This document shows positions 12,601 through 24,700 of a stretch of DNA of 64,000 nt, in pieces. Below the pieces are notes generated by a model. It did not search any database. It saw only the letters and a program-made list of their open reading frames with translations, and had not been told where the DNA came from. The stretch comes from Chamaea fasciata (lineage: Eukaryota > Chordata > Aves > Passeriformes > Sylviidae). Position 1 is the first letter of the stretch. Every line of letters starts with the position of its first letter. The translations under genes and the position numbers were made by a program. The stretch lies in contig JARCOQ010000005.1 in NCBI GenBank assembly GCA_029207755.1, positions 64,367,414 to 64,431,413 on the forward strand, in the 5' to 3' direction.

Positions 12601-15600
12601 ACCTCGATGGGCGTCGACATCTTTTTCTCGCTGATCCTCTCGTACTTTTGGCGCTTGGTGGCAGCCTTGAGGCCCTGCCAGGGCAGCGAGCCCAGGTTGA
12701 AATACATGAGCACATAACCCAGGCTCTCCAGGTCATCACGGCGACTTTGTTCTGTGAGAAGTTACAAAGGGGCAAGGAGTGAGCAGCAACCAAAACTGCT
12801 TTGGCAAACACATAGCTTTGGAGGTGAACACTGAACAGAACAACCACCCTTCTCTCTTTTCTGGTAGATTTCTATAGATAGTCAAACTTGTAGAAGACAT
12901 TCCAGAGGAAATTCCTGTGATGATGGTCATACTACAAGAGTTAAGGTGCTCCTCTCCCCATACAGCCCAACCCACTTCATAACTAATGACTCTGACTACC
13001 TGCTCACTAGGACAAGCCTTAATTCACACAAGAATTTCACATCTCAAGAACTGCTGCAGCAACCCTGCCTACTTTGCTCTTCCCAGTCCCAGAGGAAGGG
13101 CACCTACACTTCCCCACCCAGAATGATTCTTCACTCCAGAGATTAGTCATGACAGAGGGAGTCACAGACAGACAAAGCTAAGAGAGGTATGTCCAACACA
13201 GCCCTTTCAAACACATCTAATTAAACTGCTGATAGTCTTTAAGCATGACAGAAACAAGGAACTAGGGACCCCTTCTAGTAGTAAACAACTTTGCTGATAG
13301 CTTGTTGATAGTAGAAGCCTAACATGTAATGTGTAAAGACGTCCTTCCAGCTTGGTGGCAATTTTCAAACTGTGGAGGAAAGGGGCATACTATGAAAAAA
13401 AAAAAAAAAATCCCCTCCAAATGGGGAATGACTGTGCAACTGGCATCATACCAACTCTACCCAGACCAAGGGTTGCCCTTAAGATGCCATTGGAAAGACC
13501 CATCTTTAGATGCTTACTTATGAAACAAAAGAAACTGGCTCACAAAAAAAAACCCCAACATTGACCTTGTTCTCTGGAATAGCCAAGCCATTTTAAGTTC
13601 CAACTAGCTCAAGAAGGATTTGATGCAGAATCTCAATGACTGCAAATATTGCCTGGTTAACTCCTCCAACATTGCTTGCAAATTCATCTATAAATCTTGC
13701 CAACATTGTCTTGTTCTTGTTTCCCTCCCAAATAAAATAAACACTTTGGAGAAAGTACTTTACATCTCCAGAAGAACAACAACTGACACAGATAACAGGC
13801 AGACAAAATATGGCTTAAGGGAAAGCACAGGGATAGAGGAGAGACTAAAGAGCTTCATCTATTCGATTAATTTACCACAGCACTTTTTGCTGGATTCAGT
13901 GCCACATTCTGGGAGATGCTGCAGACTATGTATTAGTCTGTGGACTATCAGTATCAGATACATGCTACTACCTGCCCCATTCAAAGGCCAGTAGATCACT
14001 ACAGCTATCCCTTTTTCTGTTAGCTGAGCTGAATCATGACAAAAGAGTAGCTGCAGCAGGTCACAGATACACATATCCACATGTAACAGCAACAACAATA
14101 AGAAGCTGTGGGTCACAAGGCTCTTTCTTCCTTGTGAATCTCCCTCATAACCTCCTAGTTGTTTTGAGAAATGAGGGCTTGGCAAATTAAAACTGTTGGG
14201 GGGGGGGGGGAAGTACTGTGGTTGCAGAAGAAAATGGGGGGGGTCTCATAATTCCATAAATGATAAGCGAGATTATTTGGGTCAAAGCATATGTAACACC
14301 ATAAAAATGCTGCATTCCAAGATGGTAGAGGAGAGACCAGCCCTGCAGATTCCCAAAGTGTCTTACTTTGAGCATGCAGAAATTTCAGCATTTTTTGACC
14401 TCACTAACTTACTGTCTCAAGCTGCCCATTTTAAAGGGGCTAATACTTCCTAATCTTATCAGGCTACTGCCAAAGGCAATTACATGACTGTCTGGGAGAT
14501 ACTTAGATGCTATGACAGGAGCAGAGAAAAGAAACCCAGTTTTGCATTTACCCTAAGGTTGGGATACGTGTACTCTCAGAGGGCTGCAATTACTCACCAT
14601 GCATATCAAATAAACAAAACTAAACAATATTGGCTAATGACCTACATCCTTAGACAGGAGGCATGTGGAAATGGAGTCAGAACACATACCCAGGGCTTGA
14701 AAGCACAGGAAACAAGGATAACCTCAGTCCTGCAGACTTGCCAGCCCTTGACTTATCCATGCTGTATCTTTAACACCTCTAGCTGTGGCTTCTTGACTAG
14801 AGTGTGGTGGTTCCCCTCAGAGGAGTAGGGAAAGGCAGGGCAGGAACAAGAGAAACCTACTGAACAAGCAAATCAGCTTTTCAGGAATAAATCAGGGTGT
14901 CACCTCCAAAATCCTGCTTCAATTCCAAACTACTTAGGGCAGGCTGAATAACACACCTCCACTTGTGTGAAGCTCAGACCTTTTGAGTACAGCCACCAAT
15001 CCCATCCAAAATGGGATACATTCTGCAAACATATGCCTGGGCACAGTCCTAGCACTTTAGGGAAGGCCAGAATTAGAGACTTGAGATTAGGGAGCCTGAA
15101 GTCAGTGGGGGATGCTACAAGCCCTCACTGAAAGCAATGAGAGGGGTTAAAAACCAAATTGGGAAGCTAACTAGTATCCATTACATGCATGCAAACACAC
15201 CTTAACTGTGTCTTAACACAGCAGTATGATCAAGGAAAAACAACTGCAAACACAGCACTTAATTATTAAAATGCCAAATGATAAGTGTTTGACTACGCTG
15301 CACTCCTGATGTTTAGCACCTCACATACATGTGGTCACTGTAGCCCACTTAAACTTCAGTGAGACAGACCTGTGATGAGCCTGAAGTACCAACACGATGG
15401 GTCACAGTTGAGCAGTTACCTCAAAACATTGTAGCAGTCTGTTACCTGCAATCCTATGTACAAGACCCTAAATTAACCCTCGGAGGGGGGAAAAGGACAA
15501 CAGTTCCTACATCCTGTTTCTTTGTTTCATCTACAGTTACTATTACACATCTCCCAACATTTAATTACTTTTTTTGCAGGGCCTCGTACACCAACATCCC

Positions 15601-15752
15601 CAGGATAGTAGATAACGTTAAACAGCGAAGAGTTAGAAACAAAACTTTACCCCTACACACCGAGGAAACATTATTTAGTGTTACTACTTTCCACTTTTAG
15701 AAACCTGACAAGCAGTGACTACCTCTCACAGTGTCCCAGGGCTGCAGGGGGG

Positions 15753-15790
<38 letters not shown>

Positions 15791-18700
15791 AACAAAACAA
15801 CCCTCAATTTGGAGTTCAAAAAGAGAAAGAAAAATACAAGTGACGTGAATGCATCCACTGAGCAAGTCAGTCCAGAAACAGGATTATAGTCATGACCTGT
15901 GATACCACACCACACTTCCTCTCTCCATTTTATCTCAGCTCTCCTACAGCGGGGTATTTTGTTTGAAAGTTAATTTAAAGAAAAATGTCTTTCTCATAAG
16001 ACACTCATCCTTTCCTCCCTCCTTCCCAAAAGCCCTTCCAATAGAAAACACAAGATCGCCTTCCCACATAACCCAGCATAACCTCTCAAACCCAACCCAC
16101 TCTGCAAGCAATCTCTTGCCAGCGCTCTCCCACCCCCAGTGAGGTTCCAAGCCAGCCCATACCTTCACTCTCTTCCCAAAGCAGGGTCCTCAGAAGCCAA
16201 GTCAGGGGTGAGTGGCAGGACAGGACAAGACATGCTTGGGCAAAGACCGAAGACTGAGGACTGGTTGCCTTGGACACAAAGTTCATGACAAAACGTGTTT
16301 CTTTGCAGCCTAAACTGTCTCCTGGTCCCCCCTTCCAAAGAGTGTTTTCCTTCACTCTGATCCTATCAAAATGATGCTGCTCCCATGCAGAACTCCTTAG
16401 AAATAAGCTGCTTTCCCTGAAGCCAACCCAGCTGCAGGCAGGCTTAACTGAGCAGTGTTTTCCTGATTACATACTCAGATCTGATCTTGCACATACTGGA
16501 CTAGAGTTCCCCTTTCTCTCCCCACCACATGGCAACAGCCTTTAAAAACACACAAGAATCTAGAATGGGTGACAGAGGGCAGGATGAGCAGGAGGACTTA
16601 TGATCTGCACAGCCTACACCGATACCATCTAGGACATTCATTTGGGAAGGCACTGCCCCCTCACCCCCTCTGTCACCCAGACAGAGACCATTAGGCTTCT
16701 TCCAAGACTGTCTCCTGGGCACCCCGGGCATCTATTTCAGACATTACAGGCTACTGTGGGTGTAAGGGACTCTCATCCCTAGAGCATGTGAAAATTGACT
16801 GGAATGCATGAACCAAAGCCAGCACAGTCCAATGACTACCCCAACAGCAAGTCTCCAGCTGTGGAATCCTCCCCAGTTTTGCCTCTTACTTTTTTCCCCA
16901 GTCACTGGGAAAAGAATGTGTTTCCTCCAGACATCGGAATGCCCAACCCTTAGCTTGCAAATTCATATAAAGGCATTTATTCATTTGCTATTCCTGTCAC
17001 ACAAATATCCTGGCACCTGGTTCCTTCCCTCTCCTTGGACCACATTAATGTAACATTGAGACAGAGAATTTAGTCTCTGAAAAGTAAAAAAATTCAGAGT
17101 GATGGTTCCCATGGCAATGCTGCTAATTCACAAATATCTCTGTCGTATGCCCTGTGGCAAGGTCTTGAGAAACAGGAACCCCAGCTGAAACCCAAACACT
17201 CCCACCCCCTTTCCTCCAGGCAAGTCATGTAACCTTTATGCCGTTCAGGGCAACTATCTGCGACGTGGAGATAATACACCCGAGACCTGTTGCGCAGAGT
17301 AACTCACACCCAGACTTTCCCAAAGCAAAGGGCACGGAGAGAGCAGCGGCAGCACTCACACTTAACAGCATATGCAATTTGCCCTTGGATTACTGTTTAG
17401 ACATTGTTGGTTCATCCTGACACGCAAGCCAAGCACCAGTAGTAAAGGGCTAAGTTGGGGTGGAATGAATAATGAAGTCGTTCAAAAGCCACAACCAGAC
17501 ATTTAGCCTCTCGTGATCAGTTCAGGCAGCACAGGCATACACAAAAGAATTGACAGACATAGTAGTTAGAATTATTTTGTGCATGTCTCCTTGTGGCAGT
17601 TACCATGGCTGTGGAAATCTTGACTGAGAATTCAATGGAGAGTCAGTTATATATATGCAGGTCAAGCCAAAATACAGAAGGCCAACTCAGAAAGCTCTAT
17701 GAGAACTATTTTTATAACATGGAAGAGGTCAGGAGATTACAGCCCACTCTCAACACACAACACTCCCCATTTTGATATAAGTAAAGCATTCTCCATCTAA
17801 AGTTATACAGTATTAAGCAAAGAAGACAGTGAGGAAAACTGCTTTATTTTCTGCAGGCCAAGTATTGACTTCAGATATCTGAGAAATATTTGCAAGAGGG
17901 GAGAATGCAGGAAGAATGAGGACATGAAATCCTGTGAAAGCTGTTAGTTTAAAAGGTTTGACTGCCTTGCTCTGATTTTCAAACTCTCAGGTTAGGTTAT
18001 ACACCTCAGAAGAAGGGCCTCCCAGAGATGTAAACAATCTGCAAGCACCGCAGATACTTCCCTGGGTCCAACAGGCAAGACAGCTTTGGTGTTTCTGCTC
18101 CTTAGAGTTACCAGTCAACAGCAGAACCAAGTCAGCCTGCTCCAAATGTACCCTATAGTAACTAAGGAAGCCTCATACTGTGAACAAAGTTTGGCTAAAA
18201 TTTAGCAGAGAAAGGAGGTCAAATGCTGGAAAGAAGTTTTTGGGCAAATAACAGAAGTGAAAACTCCAAGAGGTTTTCAACTATGTTCCTCACAGCCACC
18301 ACGGGCTGACTCCCAGGACAAGAGTTTGGGTGACTTCAGGAAGTTTTAAGTGCAGTAGGTACTAACCTGTGCAAGGTTTTTACAAAACGTGGGATGATGG
18401 TCATCACCAGTGTAAGACCTGGCTGGAACACTCAGCACACTATTTCCAGGCTAGTTTTATCCCTTCAGTACTAACCACACACATTAAGGGCAGAAGAACA
18501 TTACTCCCCTGAAGTTGCCTCACTGGGTTTGTGCAGTCCACAGACACATTTGTATTTTGAAGGCCTATGACAGCCAATCCTCAGTCGCAAAACAGGGGTG
18601 TCCAGGCAGCTGGAAGCCTCCCCTCATTCCAGCTTCTTCTACATTTCCAGCACATCCCCATCCTCAGTGGTGGGTAACACCATATTGCAGTGGGCCTCTA

Positions 18701-21700
18701 TCTTCCAGCTCTGACAGCTACGGAACAACCACTAATAAAGGCACTCAGGAGTCAAAAAGACAGGTTACAACTGCACATATTCCTAAAGGCTCAGTGCCTG
18801 TGTCTCCTTTACACATCTAATCAGCCTGCAAATATTGTGCAAAGGCAGATTTAGTAGTAGCAGAGTCGGGGAGGCCACAGCCTTGATGCTTAACAGGACC
18901 CCTTGCACTAACCAGTGCATAAACACAGATCAGGAGACTATCTCTGTCTTCAGGAGCTCAGAGTGCCACCACAGCAGCAGAAGTAACATAGGCATAGCAT
19001 TTAGGTTATTTGCCCACCATCTCAAGGCAGGTCAGCAGCGGAGTCAGGCAAAGAACCCAACCCCCTCCTTCTGGGGACATACAACCGCCCCTGGAAAGCC
19101 CCATCAAGAGGCAACAGCAAGGAGGCTCACCAATTCCCAGGTGGGTGTTGATAGAGGCATAACGGGCTGTGCCAGTTAGATTCTTGTTTTCCCGATAAGG
19201 GATGTGCTGGTGGGTCCGGGCGTCTCGGTACTTCTTGGCCAAACCAAAATCAATGATGTACACTAGGTTGCCCTTTTTGCCAAGGCCCATAAGGAAGTTG
19301 TCTGGCTTCACATCCCGATGGATGAAGTTTTTGGAATGAATGTACTCAATACGGCTGATCTGAAGGAGGGATAGATAAATAAATAAATAGTGAGACAAGC
19401 AAGAAACAAACTTATTTTAATTGCATATGTTAAAAATAGTACTCTGTCCAAGACACTGGCCTGTCAGAGCAAGAAAAGAACACTTTGCTTTGAATATCAG
19501 TGATGACACCAAAGGAAAAGACACCCTCTGGGATGCTGCAGGATCTGGAGATGGAATTTAACCCTGCACACCAGCCCATTCCGCACTCTGGGAATGAATT
19601 AACATTAACATCACAAGGAAGGATGGGAAGCAAGTCTATAGGGACTAAAACTTCGAGCTTCAGCATTGACACTGTCAACTTTTGAACTTAGCTGGGCCAG
19701 GAAAGGAACAGGTCGGTCCAGAAGAGCTAAGGGTCACAAGCAGCGACCCAGGACACAAGCAGCGGAATTAAGATAGGTGCCAATAATTCATCATGCAGGC
19801 AAAAGTATCTATGTGTGCAACACTAACATGAGGCGAGCAGCAGGCAAAGGAAGGACGGATGGAGATAAGGAAATGCCACCAGTGTCTAGGTTCCAGGCCC
19901 CCAACTTCATCAAGAAATAGAAAGATGGCAGTCACTTGTGCTAAATGAAGAAAGCCTGGGATACAGCAGTTCTCAAGCAGAGGGAATGGGAGAGGAATGT
20001 GTGTGGGGGAAAAGACATGGAAAAAGGAGAGTAGGCACAAATGCTTCAGAGGAAACTTACCATCTGGTCTGCCAGCAGCAGAACTGTCTTGAGACTAAAT
20101 TTGCGGGAACAGAAGTTGAAGAGATCTTCCAGGCTGGGCCCCAAGAGTTCCATCACCATAACATTGTAGTCCCCCTCTGCTCCACACCACTTAATGGAGG
20201 GGATACCCACTGGGGAAAGAAAAAGATTAAGCCCAGGGAACAGAGCAAATAGCTGCTGAATCCCCTACTGAGATGATCATGTGTAACACCGAATCATTTA
20301 TCTTCTAAAGCCCTCCAGAGTAATTTCCTTCTCCAACCACTCCCCCAGCCCCATCCTTTTCTCCCCATCTCACCTCCTCCCTGCATCATCTTGTAGAACT
20401 TGCTTTCAATGTGGAGCTGGGGATGCTTGGTTTTGACACATTCCAGTTTGATGGCCACCTCTTCACCAGTCGCAATATTGGCTCCTGCATAGAAATGAGA
20501 GTGAAATGAAGATTGCACAAGCTTCTACTGAAGTTAAACACTTTTAACAAGGCCTGTAAAGATGCCAAAACCTTAAGATTTGCCCTGAAATATATTCTCT
20601 ACAAAAGAAATGAGATTCAGCCATTTCAACTTCATACAGTTTCCAGCATTGCCATTTGTGAATGCAAGCCCAGAAAGAGGTACATGAATAGGGAACCAGA
20701 TCTGATCCTGGTCCTCCCCATCCCTGGATCTAAAAAGATCCATCTCCAGCTGAAGAGTTCTGGCTTGCACACAAAGTTAGCCAAGAATCTAGAACAACAA
20801 TCTTACACATGAACTGCCTTGTTATCTCAAAAAGTGACAGACTTTGGAAGGTCAATCTGCACATATCAACAGTGCCTAAACCCAGTGGAAGTTGCAGCTT
20901 CCACTGATCATAAACCTAGCCCTTGAACCCAAGCAGCCCCTCAGGCAGTGATATGGAGTATCTCTTCCCCAGCAAAATTACTGGTTACCTCAGTTACATC
21001 ATTTCAACACAGCCAATTAGTTCAGGAGGAGACATTACTAACGTGCCAGCTCTGTTTTCTCCACAGCACTGACCTGCTCAATACAGAAAATTTCTAAATC
21101 CCCAGCTTCTCCCTCTCCTGAGGGTTTTAATAATACCTTTATCTTTTGCAAACACAGAAACATTCACTATATCACAAATTAGAAGCATGAAGAAATAAGC
21201 AGAATCGGGTCCTGAATTAAGCTGCCTGGACACTTCTGCTGAAGGTATTGCTAAATACTTTGCAATGACACTAAACCACCACCCCACACGCTTCTCTCTG
21301 AAAACAACTGAGCTGCCAGTTGCAAAAGCCAGCACTCTGGTCCCAAAGTGCACTGTCAAAGGAACAGGCTGCTCTTTTTCTGGTACTAGCTGAAAGGATT
21401 CCAGATGTTTCACATCATCCTCAAATGGAAAGTAGGAATATCTGTACACGGGTCACGGGAATGACACTCAAGACTTGCTTCTCTCCTCCCTCGCCATGCC
21501 TGCTTCACACACTCTTACAAACCCTTCCTCATATCTGAAACTATTAGAAATTGCACTTAAACAGAAATCAGAGAGCAGCCCTGATCATAAGCAGCTTATG
21601 AACACAGTCATAAGATAAACTACTCCAGAACATGCATGCCAAACATGAGCTGGAGTCAAAGGTGATGTTTTGCAGATATCCCATAGCTAGTTTTGGTAGG

Positions 21701-24700
21701 TCTGGCTAATTTGTGCCTCCTGAACTCCGTGATAAGACTTTAAGAGTTCACAAGGACAAGCTGCAGATAAATCTCTTCATTTATTGTCTTTCACACGCTG
21801 CCTCCAGAGCCAGGGACCAAAGAAAGAAGGAAATGTTCACACAACTGGATTGCTTCTCCCCATGGATCCTAAAAAGATCCACCTCCAGCTGAAGAGTTCT
21901 GGCTTGCACACAAAGTTAGCCAAGAGCTGCCTGCTAGCAAAAACACATGATCTAGATGCTGCAGTGCTGGGTTGAGACAGACAAGCTGCTAGGAATTTGT
22001 AAGAGAGCAACAAAAACGATTGGGGCCTAGAGGGATTGATTTACTAAGGAAGATTAAAAGAGCTAAATATGTAACATAGACAAGAGATACAACTAAGAAG
22101 GGTGGGGAGGAAGAATGGGACATGACAACAGTCTACAAATATTTGAAGGCTGTAAACACTAAGGAGGGAGAGGAATTATTCAGGGTGCTCTGAGGGAGGG
22201 GAATGAGGAGCAATGGGATTAATTTAATATAGATTTTAATGCAGGATCAGAAGAAGAGAAAGGGAAAAAGCCATCCTGAGAGCTAGATATATTTGTCCAA
22301 TGCTTACTTTTGAAAAGATGCTGGCATTTTCCACTAAAAAACTGGTGGCCAGAGAAACAAGTCTATACGTTCCCTTCACTCCACCACAGGACTCTTCTTA
22401 AAAGCACCAGGCAGATCAAGGAGGAAAAGAGCAAGAAAAGAGACTAGTATCTGTTCACCTTTTAAATTAGAGTTCAACCACTGGCCCTCATTCAGCATGG
22501 AAACACCCAGGACACTCAAAAAACATAAGAGTACTTCCTTCCCTTGTCTCTTTCCCCAGCCTTTGTGAAGGCTTTCCTCCAAATCCTCTGAAGCAGCTCC
22601 CTTGTCTTTTCCCAGGGAGAGTTCTTCCCTCTCCCAATACATTTTCTGACACACAAGCAATGATGAGTGTCTCTAACTTTTTGCAGCATCAGCATTTCAA
22701 ATGAACCCAATTCCCAGAACACGAACGGTGGAAACATGAATGAGTTCTCAGCTTCACATTACCCTGGGTGTTCAGAAACATGAAGATGCATCCACCTACC
22801 AGGCTGTCTGCAGGTAGAGAGTGTTATCTGTGGGCACATAAAGCTGGAAAAGGGAAAGCATAGGCCGGCATCAAGAAGACTCAGATTTTCAAAATGTGAT
22901 TATGTGATTCAAATGCTCAGATGGCCTTCAGCCGTACACTCTTCATAGCCCAAATGCAGGTGTTATTTAGAGAAAGAAGAAACAATTCTGTGGCCTAGAT
23001 GAGCACAAGTAGACTCAGAGCATGGTTTGGGTTGGAAGGGACCTTAAAGATCACCAAGTTCCAACACCCTTGCAATGGGTAGGGACACCTTTCACTAGAC
23101 CAGGTTGCTCAGAGCTTCATCCAACCTGACCTTGAGCACTTCTAGGGATGGGGCATCCCCAACTTCTCTGGGGTACCCTTTCCAGCCTCTCACCACCTTC
23201 TTAGCAAAGAATTTCTTCTTAATATCTGATCTAAACCTTTCTCAGTTTAAACTCATTCCCCTTGTCCTATCACTATGTGGCCTTGCAAAAAGTCTCTCCC
23301 AGTCTTTCTTTTAGGCTTCCTTCAGGGAAGAAAGGCTGAAACTAGGTCACCCTAAAGCCTTCTCTTCTCCTTCTCCAAGGCTGAACAATCTCAATTCTCT
23401 CAGCCTTTCCTCATAATAGAGGTGCTTCATCCCTCTAATCATTATTGTAGTCCTTCTCTGGACCAATATGACCTATTCTTTGCTGAGGGTGTCACTGTCT
23501 GAACTCTTTAGGCTTGTTCCCTCTACAAACCTCACCACATCTACAAGTTGCTCCCTGTACTATTTCTTGGCTAGAGATCCACCCAGATCGAGACCACCAC
23601 TAGCAAGGAGGGAATTTAAGGGCAGGAGTCTTTCTGATCCTTTGTTCCATGCTTTAATCACCATCTTTTTTAAAGCTACAAGTACAAAAGCAACAGATCT
23701 GTGCTCTCTTTACAGATGGGAAAGCACCGTGTTTCAGACAAATACAGCAGAGTCTGCTAGCTTCAGCCACTCAAGAGACTGAATGTAGGATGGGGGATAA
23801 TTCCTAACATCCTCCCCCAGTCTCGCTCCGCTGTGGGGGCTGCACAAATTCAACTCATTCATCACAAGCTCTTTGAAACGGGGCCCCGGGGACAGAGGAT
23901 GTCACCGGCTGAACAGGATCTTTTCAGAGTGGAATCCTGACTGCATGTCTGATACAATAAACACCGCCCTCCCTGAGCATCGGGGGCAACAGGCAGAGGC
24001 CACATACTCCCCACCGCCTGTGCCTGTCTCCACAGCCTGCCAAGGGAAGAACGGAGCACAGGGAACAGATGGATGAAGGCAGATAGGGCGAGAGAGAGTT
24101 AACAAGCCGGGAAACAAAGGGAAGGCACTCCCCTCCCAGCAAGGGAGGAGCCTGCCACCAGGAACTGTCCCCAGCCAGCTCAGATCCCAGCATGCTTTGT
24201 CTGCCCAGCTCCTCTCCACCACCAGTGTGTATCCCAGCCAAACGATTCCTACATATCCAGCAACCCTGCCCTGCCTCTTGGCCAGCACCTCTGACAAAGC
24301 ACCTCCAGCGGCCCCATGGTCTCAGCAATTCCTCTGCAAACTGGGTTTTGCTCTTCTGAACAAGCATTTTTAGAGGTAAATGGGCTAGCCAAGGCCCATA
24401 GGAAGCCTGACATCATTTCCCACCCTCTCAAAAGAATGGGGGGGGAGAATACTCCACCTGGCACATCTATCTCTAAAAAGTAGGGGAGGGAAGGAATGTG
24501 CTTCAAGACCCAGCTAAGGATTAACACAGTCCATCCTTTGTGTCTACCCATGTGAAAATCCAAGTTTCCTTCTGACAGACAAAAAAACTAAAACAAACCC
24601 CAGAGAGGACAGCACGCAGCACCCCACTGGTTACAGAGCAGGTGAAGGCAGTAGCACCCTGAAAGAGAGAAGGTGAAGATAAACCATACAGCCCCTGCTA

